Positions 1-6,738 of a stretch of 8,998 bases of DNA are shown one piece after another; positions within the stretch are counted from its first letter, which is position 1, and each line of letters starts with the position of its first letter. The notes below the pieces were generated by a model. The model was given only the letters and a program-made list of their open reading frames with translations. It made no database searches and was not told where the DNA came from. The stretch comes from an uncultured Verrucomicrobiales bacterium (lineage in GTDB: Bacteria; Verrucomicrobiota; Verrucomicrobiia; Verrucomicrobiales; Akkermansiaceae), in contig CALFTQ010000072.1 in NCBI GenBank assembly GCA_937916135.1, positions 1 through 8,998 on the forward strand, read 5' to 3'. The translations under genes were made by a program, and so were the position numbers.

Positions 1-501
1 GGCTGCATGATGGCCGATGCCATCCGCAGCTGCGTGGGCACGGATATTGCCGTGGTGAATATGGGCAACGTCCGCCTGGATTCCTTCCCGGCCGGCCCCA
101 TCACCGTGGCAGATGTGTACAGTCTCGACCCCTTCGGTAATGATACCATTCGCATGACTGTTACCGGCGCCGAGCTTATCCGCGTGCTGGAAAACATCAC
201 CCAGAACGATGACCATGGCGCGCCCTGCGTGTCAGGCATGAGCTATAAGGCCGTATGGCCCAAAGGAGCCGACAGAATGCGGGTGATTTCCGCTTGTCTG
301 CCGGACGGCACACCGATTGCCCCGGAAGCCCGGTACACCCTGGCCATCAACTCCTACCTCTGCGCCACCACAGAGGCAATGCCCGCAGACCCCGGTGTTT
401 CGGCCAGGATTGATGGTGCTACCAGCATGATACGAGTCTTTGAAGCCATGCCGGAAATCGACTACGCCGGAGTTTCCCGCGTTGAACTCATCAAAGAATA
501 G
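1..501 (+). CDS. 5'-nucleotidase family protein, C-terminal domain (5' partial)
   Basis: The reading frame is open from the first base, so the gene begins upstream and only its C-terminal ~166 residues are here. They match the C-terminal substrate-binding domain of the 5'-nucleotidase / UshA / CpdB family, periplasmic or surface metallophosphoesterases that release phosphate from nucleotides. Visible family landmarks, numbered from the ATG at base 7, are MADAIR at the domain start, NMGNVRLD (residues 18-25) in place of the usual N-x-G-G-x-R, the G-P-I-T-x-x-D-V segment, DPFGN (41-45) with the stacking Phe, VTGAEL (52-57) and the CVSGMSY turn (74-80). The metal-binding catalytic domain lies outside the window. 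The family's GGDG loop, expected after the Y-x-x-A-x-N segment (110-115), is not recognisable, which may alter nucleotide binding. The stop lies only 8 bases before the next ATG, suggesting co-transcription. The family call is firm; the substrate is unknown. Confidence 0.85.
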   Translation, partial: GCMMADAIRSCVGTDIAVVNMGNVRLDSFPAGPITVADVYSLDPFGNDTIRMTVTGAELIRVLENITQNDDHGAPCVSGMSYKAVWPKGADRMRVISACLPDGTPIAPEARYTLAINSYLCATTEAMPADPGVSARIDGATSMIRVFEAMPEIDYAGVSRVELIKE

Positions 502-509
502 CCCTTGTG

Positions 510-2252
510 ATGAACAGGTTCCATTCCGTTCTGCTTCTATTACCCCTATCCGGGGTTTCCCCGCTATGGGCGCAAGCGCCGGCAGATATTGCCAACAAGA
601 CCATCCGCCTCGACATGTCAAGGTCGCAGGTCTCCCGTTCCGATTTCCAACAGAAGCCGCAGCTTCCGTGGTATCAGTTGGATGATATTACGGATTTTGT
701 CATTGATTTCCCCGATACCAGTGAGTTTACGGATACCGTGAAGTATGGCAATGAGCTCTCCAGCGTGGTACAGGTGAGCTACTCTGCACCGGCAGGTAAT
801 CAAGCCATCGTTACGCTGGGTGGCAAAGACTTCTCCGTGCAAGTGGAACTTAGCTATGCAAGTGCCACCGCCGGAACCGCGACCATCGACTGGCACGAAG
901 CGGGAGATACTCGTCACTTCCGCAATGTGACCTTTCGCGTGCAGGATGATTTGGATGTAGAATCCCGTATAGAATTCCCGGAGGAAATCATCTCTACCTC
1001 CCCCGACATGTGGGATGACGGTTTGCAGGCTATCCTCAGCAAGATTGAAAACGCGAACTACCGCAGCGCCACAGATAAACTTTATCAAAAACGCCTGGTA
1101 TCCCTGCTGCCCATGGTGATGATGACGCACAATGGCTCTTTCACCAACCCGGACTACAAAGGCAACACCGCTCTGCACTACGCTTGCGGGCTCAGCCACG
1201 TGGAGCTGGTGCAATGGTTGGTGGAGCATGGGGCAGATCTGGAGGCTCGCACCGATAATGGCGCAAGTATAGATGCCTGCATCGGCGGCAAAAATGCCGA
1301 GCAAATAAGAGCCATTCTCCGGGCCGCCCGCGAGTGGAGAGACCGCCCCTACACCGGGCCGGAGGTGGATGTACAAGCCGCGAGAGAGGCCGCCGGCTGG
1401 CTGGAGGTTGAGTTCAGCGGCTACAACCAGGAATCCCCCGATTATGCCATCCCCACAGATGACCAGAAGGCAAGGGAGAGTGCGCAGCTCCTCTACCGCT
1501 GTGTGAAATCCGGCACAGGACCGTTTGCGCTGGGGATGTGCATGACGGACACCCCGGCGATTCTTCTCACCCGTGTGCTGAATGCCAAGGTAAGCGAGGC
1601 CATGTTTGTGGAAGACATGCTGCGGGAGCTGAAACAATCCTATAAATACCAGCAGCACGTGCGCCGCAAAGACGGATTGGTGCTGGCCAGATTACCACAC
1701 ATGATACTGGCCCGAGAGGAAGAAGGCATGACCCCGGATGCCGCCACCTCCATATACCGTGCTGCCTGCGAGGGTAATGTGGAACTCGTCGCCTGGCTCC
1801 TGGAGCATGGGGCCGATACCCGGCTCGTGGACAAGCAAGGCAATATCGTCACCGAGCTGAAAAATGTTCCGAACGAAGCGGCCATCCGCAATATGCTCAA
1901 GTGGTATGTGGCACCCGCCCAGGTTGCCGGCAAAAAGTTCACCTACCACCCCGCCAACGGCGGCCCGGCACTTCATGCATCCTGGCAGGGAATGAATGAA
2001 GAAACAGAGGGAAGCGTCAAGGAAGATGAGGACTGGAGCATCATCAAAACCGCATACACCCGCACTGGCCCGGCCTCTGCAATAGTAACCCGGCAAGCGG
2101 AATGGTCCCCCGGTGGGCATTACGCTGCAGGGTGGACCAACTATGAATTCAAATTGAAGTTCACTTCTCCCACCCAGGGTACTGCCACCTGCACTTCAAC
2201 AACGAAATTCAGCGAGCCCACCACCACCACAGGAACATTCATACTTAAATAA
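510..2252 (+). CDS. exported ankyrin-repeat protein with a beta-type domain at each end
   Basis: I do not recognise a named gene. The product has about 580 residues with a signal peptide (hydrophobic LLLLPL core, likely cut after W-A-Q-A near residue 23). Residues ~27-145 look like a beta-rich domain ending in the signature ATAGTATIDW. Residues ~168-275 hold a helical lead-in (LYQKRL..LLP) and an ankyrin repeat (NTALHYACGLSHVELVQWL, then EHGAD) followed by a degenerate second repeat. The lead-in plus ankyrin unit recurs at ~390-463 (AACEGNVELVAWLLEHGAD). The last ~108 residues return to the beta-type pattern with SPTQGTAT. Ankyrin repeats bind proteins; here the site would be periplasmic or external, partner unknown. 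An in-frame GTG lies directly before the ATG at 510; I chose ATG. No Shine-Dalgarno sequence is visible. It sits 8 bases after the nucleotidase stop and is paralogous to the gene at 2486. Confidence 0.85.
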   Translation: MNRFHSVLLLLPLSGVSPLWAQAPADIANKTIRLDMSRSQVSRSDFQQKPQLPWYQLDDITDFVIDFPDTSEFTDTVKYGNELSSVVQVSYSAPAGNQAIVTLGGKDFSVQVELSYASATAGTATIDWHEAGDTRHFRNVTFRVQDDLDVESRIEFPEEIISTSPDMWDDGLQAILSKIENANYRSATDKLYQKRLVSLLPMVMMTHNGSFTNPDYKGNTALHYACGLSHVELVQWLVEHGADLEARTDNGASIDACIGGKNAEQIRAILRAAREWRDRPYTGPEVDVQAAREAAGWLEVEFSGYNQESPDYAIPTDDQKARESAQLLYRCVKSGTGPFALGMCMTDTPAILLTRVLNAKVSEAMFVEDMLRELKQSYKYQQHVRRKDGLVLARLPHMILAREEEGMTPDAATSIYRAACEGNVELVAWLLEHGADTRLVDKQGNIVTELKNVPNEAAIRNMLKWYVAPAQVAGKKFTYHPANGGPALHASWQGMNEETEGSVKEDEDWSIIKTAYTRTGPASAIVTRQAEWSPGGHYAAGWTNYEFKLKFTSPTQGTATCTSTTKFSEPTTTTGTFILK

Positions 2253-2263
2253 TTCCGTTTCAT

Positions 2264-2470
2264 ATGGCTAAGAAAAAGAAATCCGCCCCTCAGGAAGAGG
2301 AAATGACCGGCTGGCAGGTATTCACCTACTACATCAAGGAAATAGCCGGTGCGCTGGCTCTCATCGTCTTTGGCTGTGTCCTGTACCGCTATTCCGATGA
2401 CATCGCTGAATGGTTCGGCAACATGGTGCAGGAGGCCTTTAATTCCCTCATACGAGCTCTCGGTTACTAA
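2264..2470 (+). CDS. small single-span membrane protein (68 aa)
   Basis: This short gene lies 11 bases after one ankyrin gene and 15 bases before its paralogue. It encodes a Lys-rich start (MAKKKK), an acidic patch (EEE), and one hydrophobic segment at about residues 24-41 (IKEIAGALALIVFGCVLYRY). A tail of roughly 25 residues, DDIAEWFGNMVQEAFNSLIR onwards, could form an amphipathic helix. The positive-inside rule would place the N-terminus in the cytoplasm and the tail on the periplasmic side. There is no cleavable signal peptide. No known family is recognised; a membrane anchor or partner for the adjacent exported ankyrin proteins is conceivable, but only gene position supports it. Its tight fit between two genes and coherent membrane-protein composition make it a credible gene despite its size. 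Confidence 0.75.
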   Translation: MAKKKKSAPQEEEMTGWQVFTYYIKEIAGALALIVFGCVLYRYSDDIAEWFGNMVQEAFNSLIRALGY

Positions 2471-2485
2471 CCAAACTACGTTTCT

Positions 2486-3346
2486 ATGATGAAAAGTTGT
2501 CTTTCTGTGATACTGCTTCTTGCTACGGCTCCGGTCGCTCTTTGCACCCAGGCGGAGGAGAAGATTTCTCACGCAGCACCCATTTCCCTGAACGGCAAAC
2601 TGGTGGTGCTGAACTTCTACTCAGCAGAAGAGGCTAGAACAGAAAGAGGCGAGCAGCCGGAAGTCTGGAACAAGCTCGCGGCCTCTCCTATGGCCTTGCA
2701 GTTCCCCGTCCAGGGCAACAATACGTATAGCTACCAACTCCATGAGTCAACTCCCGACTCTCCCTGGCCGCCGGTCAAGGTGACATACGACCCCTCCGAG
2801 GGCTGCATCCACATCACCGGCAATGATATGCACGTGCGGGTTGTGCTCAGTTTTCATTCTGCCACAAAGGGCACAGCCAGCATCGAGTGGCATGATGAGG
2901 GCGGCTCCTGGTATGTCCGCCATGCAGATTTTGCAGTGAGCCCCTCCACTTCTACCGCCGGGCTTGTCACCATGCCACAGGCGGAAGAAAGCGATGGAGC
3001 CATTCAGAGCGTGGACGATGGCTTGGGTGAGCTGGTGCGTGAGCTGGAGAACCGCAAGTACAAGACCACGGTGGAGCGCCTGTACCAGAAGCGCCTGCTC
3101 AACGTACTTCCCCAGATTATGGAGGGAGCCCCTATCGACAATATCATTCCCCATGCCAATGGCACCACCGCGCTGCACAACGCCTGCGGCCTGAGCCACG
3201 TGGAGATTGTACGCTGGCTGGTAGAGCATGGTGCCGACCTGAACGCGAAAACCGCCAAGGGGGCCAGCGTGGATGATTGCGTGGGCGGCGCCAACGCAAA
3301 GGAAATCCGCGCCATACTGCGCCAGAAACGAGCTTCCCGTAAATAA
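2486..3346 (+). CDS. exported ankyrin-repeat protein, shorter paralogue
   Basis: The product has 286 residues and is clearly paralogous to the ankyrin gene at 510. It has a signal peptide (SVILLLATAPVAL core; probable cut after T-Q-A near residue 23; the Cys at 20 lacks a good lipobox because Leu precedes it). Residues ~34-151 form the beta-type domain with the signature ATKGTASIEW. A helical lead-in follows (VDDGLGELVRELENRKY, LYQKRLLNVLP), then an ankyrin unit (TTALHNACGLSHVEIVRWLV, then EHGADLNAK) and a degenerate second repeat to the basic C-terminus (QKRASRK). It therefore lacks the second ankyrin unit and the C-terminal beta-type domain of the larger paralogue. Bases 1161-1240 and 3161-3240 match at 64 of 80 positions. 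Two ATGs are adjacent (2486 and 2489) and either could be the start. A periplasmic or surface protein-binding role is inferred; the partner is unknown. Confidence 0.85.
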   Translation: MMKSCLSVILLLATAPVALCTQAEEKISHAAPISLNGKLVVLNFYSAEEARTERGEQPEVWNKLAASPMALQFPVQGNNTYSYQLHESTPDSPWPPVKVTYDPSEGCIHITGNDMHVRVVLSFHSATKGTASIEWHDEGGSWYVRHADFAVSPSTSTAGLVTMPQAEESDGAIQSVDDGLGELVRELENRKYKTTVERLYQKRLLNVLPQIMEGAPIDNIIPHANGTTALHNACGLSHVEIVRWLVEHGADLNAKTAKGASVDDCVGGANAKEIRAILRQKRASRK

Positions 3347-3375
3347 ATATTTTATAACAACACACATACAACATT

Positions 3376-4065
3376 ATGAAACTTAAACTTGCACACCTGC
3401 TGCTGCCCGTCGGGCTGGCCTTCCTGTTCAGCTCCTGCGATACGCTGTACATTGATGGTTACGGCTCCTACTCTTCCTCCGGCTATTATGCGCCCAGCTA
3501 TTCCTGCTCGGTGGCATGGACAGCCGCCAGTTACGATGCCAACGGCTTCCCGATATACGGTTATTCCTATGGTCGCCCGGTGTATGGCTACACGACCTCC
3601 GGCAGCCCTATCTTCTCCATTAACTTGCTTTATGCCGGTTGCTATGTGCCCAACTGGGGCCCGGCCTCGTGGTGCCATAGCCACCATCACCACCACTATC
3701 CCCACGGTGTACACCATGCACCCAAGCCCCCGAAGCATCACCATGACCACAAGCCCGGTGTGCGCCCGCCGTCGCATGCTCCCATTCACAAGAACCCTGC
3801 AAGCGTGATGGGTAAGCCCAAACCCAGACCTGCACACCACACGGCGAAGCCGGAATCCCGTCCGTCCCCGGTAACCCGCCCGAGCACCAGCCCGCGCCCG
3901 TCCACGGTAACCCGCCCGAGCACCACTCCGCGCCCGAGCACGGCAACCCGCCCCAGCATCAAGCCCCGTCCCTCCACGACAACTCGCCCGAGTACCAGCA
4001 CACGCCCGTCCCCGTCGGCTCGCCCGAGCACCAGTACCCGCCCGAGCACTCGCGATAGACGTTAA
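3376..4065 (+). CDS. lipoprotein with His-rich segment and RPS hexapeptide tail
   Basis: The product is a 229-residue predicted lipoprotein: signal sequence MKLKLAHLLLPVGLAFLFSS with the acylated Cys at 21. A Tyr/Ser/Gly-rich stretch follows, then a core at residues ~47-95 (YDANGFPIYGY, GRPVYGYT, NLLYAGCYVPNWG) shared with the lipoprotein at 8076: 32 of 49 residues are identical. Residues 101-126 contain 13 His, including five in a row, which could bind metal ions. From 165 to 224 there are ten hexapeptides of the form xx[TPA]RPS, giving an extended, strongly basic, Pro/Ser/Thr-rich tail. Such a tail could contact an anionic polymer or span the cell wall or surface layer; this is inference. 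The tail and the His segment are absent from the paralogue. No Shine-Dalgarno sequence is seen; the leader is A/C-rich. Function unknown. Confidence 0.85.
   Translation: MKLKLAHLLLPVGLAFLFSSCDTLYIDGYGSYSSSGYYAPSYSCSVAWTAASYDANGFPIYGYSYGRPVYGYTTSGSPIFSINLLYAGCYVPNWGPASWCHSHHHHHYPHGVHHAPKPPKHHHDHKPGVRPPSHAPIHKNPASVMGKPKPRPAHHTAKPESRPSPVTRPSTSPRPSTVTRPSTTPRPSTATRPSIKPRPSTTTRPSTSTRPSPSARPSTSTRPSTRDRR
3868..4047 (+). repeat. ten tandem 18-bp units coding for xxxRPS hexapeptides
   Basis: Ten in-frame 18-base units (180 bases) inside the lipoprotein gene at 3376 each encode a hexapeptide ending in Arg-Pro-Ser. Position 3 of the unit mostly alternates between Thr and Pro in the first part (VTRPS, SPRPS, VTRPS, TPRPS), hinting at an older 36-base unit. 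Ser and Pro codons differ between copies (AGC, TCC, AGT; CCG, CCC), so the array is diverged rather than freshly expanded. Confidence 0.9.
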
Positions 4066-4097
4066 TATCCCTTTTCCATTTATACATCCTCATTATC

Positions 4098-5408
4098 ATG
4101 ATAAGAAAAACCATACTTTCCCTAATGCCGCTGCTGGCGCTCAGTTTCAGTGCCGTCGCGGCTCCTGCCATGGCACCCAAGCGCGACCTCGGTTATACTG
4201 AATATTACCTCAAGGAATTTGAGGCCGAAGTTCGCCGGGCCCAGGGCAGCGCCAATACCATGTATCGCAGCAAGAATGAGGCCCTGAACCGCATTCAGAC
4301 GCTCATGAAGACCTACCCGCAGGACCCGGCGGTGCAGGCTCTCTACGAGCGTGCCCGCGTGGCACTCATGAAGAGCAAGGGTAACTACAACCAGATTACC
4401 CCCGCCATGGTGGCCTACCTCAATAATGAAAAGCAGCTGCGCGAGAAGTATGCTGCTCTCAGCGAGACCAGATGGAAGGAACTGCAGCAGGGACGCGACA
4501 TCCTGGCCAAAGTGTTCCCCACGGTGGACCCGCTGAAGAATACCCCGGAGACCGACCCTACCGAGAAGACCATTGTGCTGCCGGATGTCAAGTACCCCGA
4601 CAACCAGTTTGTGGGTGCTTCCGGCGAATACATTGTGGTGGGCAAGCCCTCCACCGGTTTCTATTTCGTGAATATCGGTGGCCGCGAATGGCTGGGGCCG
4701 TACGAGGCCATCAAGCGTTTCCGCCGCGAGGTGGACGGCTCGCTGGGCGATAGCCTGAACTTCACCGTACTGGGTAAGATTACCGGCCCGGCTTTCGAGA
4801 TTCCCGGTAACCGCCGCACGAATATGGCCTGGGGCTGGGTGGTGGAACCCGAGGCCCTCTACATCGATGGCCGCATCGTAGCCACCTTCGATGCCAATCA
4901 CGATAAGAGCGGCTCTTTTGTGGAGGAAGATAAGGTAGCCGGCATCAAGGAGGGCTGGTATACCGAGAAATCCGTGCCGGAGAACGCCACGCCTGAGCGC
5001 GTGATGGAAATCTTCCTGGCGGCCATCAAGGAAAAGAACTATGAGCTCTACCGCGAGTGCATCAACCCGGTCCGCTACAAGACCGAGACCGCCGAGTCTC
5101 TGCTGCGCTACCACTGGGACCTGCACCAGCAGCGCCTGCATGGCGAATATGTGCATGCTGTTTTCAGTAATACCAAGATTGTGGTGGCCAAGGGGCACGA
5201 CGATAAGAACGACCTGGAAAACTTCTTCCTGGATGATGCTCAGAAAGAGCGCCTTATCAAGATGGAAGGCGAACGCGAGGAGCACGCCACGGTGACGAGC
5301 CAGGCCTTCGATGAAAACGGTAAGCAGGTCGGCGTCAAGAACATCCACAAGCTTATCCGCAAGGGCGGTGGCCGCTGGTATGTAGACGATTACGAAATCC
5401 GCTTCTGA
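4098..5408 (+). CDS. exported protein, helical N-terminus and probable NTF2-like C-terminal domain
   Basis: The 436-residue product has a signal peptide (SLMPLLALSFSAVAAPA, probable cut near residue 22-24). Residues ~30-140 are charged and probably helical. Residues ~160-290 look beta-rich (YIVVGKPSTGFYFVNIGGRE, NFTVLGKITGPAFEI). Residues ~296-436 begin with TPERVMEIFLAAIKEKNYEL and end with GGGRWYVDDYEIRF, a layout typical of NTF2-like / DUF4878-type domains: an initial helix pair for a small cone-shaped fold, then a final strand with W-Y-x-D. This is recognition by pattern only. Such domains often bind small molecules or act in assembly; no catalytic residues can be assigned. It has no paralogue in the window and separates the two lipoprotein/ankyrin genes from the FTEEE pair. 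The gaps on both sides are 32 and 37 bases, without hairpins. Confidence 0.8.
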   Translation: MIRKTILSLMPLLALSFSAVAAPAMAPKRDLGYTEYYLKEFEAEVRRAQGSANTMYRSKNEALNRIQTLMKTYPQDPAVQALYERARVALMKSKGNYNQITPAMVAYLNNEKQLREKYAALSETRWKELQQGRDILAKVFPTVDPLKNTPETDPTEKTIVLPDVKYPDNQFVGASGEYIVVGKPSTGFYFVNIGGREWLGPYEAIKRFRREVDGSLGDSLNFTVLGKITGPAFEIPGNRRTNMAWGWVVEPEALYIDGRIVATFDANHDKSGSFVEEDKVAGIKEGWYTEKSVPENATPERVMEIFLAAIKEKNYELYRECINPVRYKTETAESLLRYHWDLHQQRLHGEYVHAVFSNTKIVVAKGHDDKNDLENFFLDDAQKERLIKMEGEREEHATVTSQAFDENGKQVGVKNIHKLIRKGGGRWYVDDYEIRF

Positions 5409-5445
5409 TGCACCCCGGATTTACCGATAATCATTTTAACAAAAT

Positions 5446-6699
5446 ATGAGATTTAAGAGCATTATTTTGTTGGGTGCCGGTACTACGGTGTTTTTATCCC
5501 CCCCGCTTCCTGCCGAGGAGGAGGGTTTCGTGTTCACAGAAGAAGAAGTAGCCGCCTACGACGAAGAGGCCCTCAAGCTCCAGAGCGTTATCGGTAGCGA
5601 CGCCACTTACGTTACTGAATGTTTCAAGGTCTATAGCGACATTAACCTGATTGTGGGCAACTGTTTCCGCGCAATTGGCCGGGAAGTTGATTACACGGAA
5701 TGTGCCGATGCACGAACCTTCGCTTCCATACATAAAGAGGCAGTGGAGAAGCTCGTCACCAAGTACGGAGCAGAAGCCGCCAGCGGTCAGCTCACGAAAG
5801 GAGCCCTCAGCCGGGCGGCACTCAACATGGCCAGACCGAACATTACTCCCGGCGCCTATAACGCCATGGAAAAGCAGCTGGAGCGTACGGCGGTCATGCT
5901 CCGATGGTTCATGGGCTCTTTTGCCAGAACCTGCGCGCGTTATGATTCCGGCTTCTATAAAGAGGTGCAACAGGTAGCCCGTTTCAAAGAACTCACTCAG
6001 TCCAGTGAGTACAAGCGAATGGAGACGGAATATCCTGCTTTGTGGAACTACTTCGATGAAGGCAGAGCGCTGAGGCGCTTCTACGACTCCTTCGCGGCGT
6101 TCCGGGGGAACATTTCGGAAGATGCGTACAAGTTCTTCGAGCGTTTTCACAATGAATTGAATTATAATGAACGCGAGACCTTATACAATGAAATGGCTCT
6201 CGGTGCGCCGGACACCTTATTCAGCAAATACGTAAGGATGAGGGAGAATGCCTCCATCTGGGGCTCGACATCGCAGGGTGCTATGCTGGCCAATTTCGAA
6301 AGCAGGTTTGACTACTGGACCTCAGATAGAATCAAAACTGTAAAGGAGTTGGGTTTGGCTGTCTATCGCTCTGCCATGTCGACCCACGAAGATGCCGCAT
6401 ACAACGAATACATGAATGAAGCATTGAATGGCAAGCAGGATTTGTATATCAATACCTATCAGGCCTATGTGGATCGCACTTTGCCCAGCTTATTCAAAAT
6501 GAGTGAAGTACTCTGGGGACTGGAGGACTACCTCAAAGCAGAAACCAGGTATTTCCATAATTTGGAGAAAAAAGAAGAATACACTATATGCCAATGGGCA
6601 GATACCATCGTAAGATCCATCAAACCTCGAGTCATGGAGATGCGTGAGCAAGCTGCCCGGGTAGTTCCTCAGTCACATCCCTCTCGCAGTCGGAATTAA
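5446..6699 (+). CDS. exported protein of unrecognised FTEEE/HPSRxR family, copy 1
   Basis: The 417-residue product has an N-terminal export signal (IILLGAGTTVFLSPPLPA, probable cut after residue 23), then GFVFTEEEVAAYDEEA. The rest is predicted mainly helical with many aromatic residues and no recognised domain. It is paralogous along its length to the next gene: residues 114-180 and 113-179 align without gaps at 29 of 67 identities, including RWF-x-G and KEVQ-x-VARF. Shared cysteines are C73, C86 and C163 (partner C73, C85, C162), which could form disulfides in the periplasm. Both proteins end at exactly the same motif, here VVPQSHPSRSRN. The second half of this gene is noticeably AT-richer than its paralogue. 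Function unknown; location periplasmic or outer envelope by inference. Confidence 0.8.
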   Translation: MRFKSIILLGAGTTVFLSPPLPAEEEGFVFTEEEVAAYDEEALKLQSVIGSDATYVTECFKVYSDINLIVGNCFRAIGREVDYTECADARTFASIHKEAVEKLVTKYGAEAASGQLTKGALSRAALNMARPNITPGAYNAMEKQLERTAVMLRWFMGSFARTCARYDSGFYKEVQQVARFKELTQSSEYKRMETEYPALWNYFDEGRALRRFYDSFAAFRGNISEDAYKFFERFHNELNYNERETLYNEMALGAPDTLFSKYVRMRENASIWGSTSQGAMLANFESRFDYWTSDRIKTVKELGLAVYRSAMSTHEDAAYNEYMNEALNGKQDLYINTYQAYVDRTLPSLFKMSEVLWGLEDYLKAETRYFHNLEKKEEYTICQWADTIVRSIKPRVMEMREQAARVVPQSHPSRSRN

Positions 6700-6738
6700 T
6701 GGATTGACTCATTCTCAACAAAACGACTTTAACACACA

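Noticed and set aside
510..3346. Ankyrin pair as a type VI or contact-dependent toxin/immunity set
   Set aside because: Exported ankyrin proteins occur in such systems, but no toxin, secretion or immunity domain is visible nearby.
3353..3358. TATAAC as a -10 promoter element before the 3376 gene
   Set aside because: No convincing -35 element lies 16-18 bases upstream, and the A/T-rich gap makes a chance match likely.
3676..4047. CRISPR-like array suggested by short direct repeats
   Set aside because: Units are 18 bases, contiguous, without spacers, and in frame with a clear coding gene.
3786..4049. Long antisense open frame with a repeating GRV-x-VLGR pattern
   Set aside because: It is the reverse complement of the RPS hexapeptide array; the 18-base periodicity keeps the opposite strand open. 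It has no signal of its own.
4122..5348. Antisense open frame of about 400 codons
   Set aside because: It lies wholly opposite the 4098 gene, is rich in His, Leu and Val as expected for a shadow of GC-biased coding DNA, and resembles no family.
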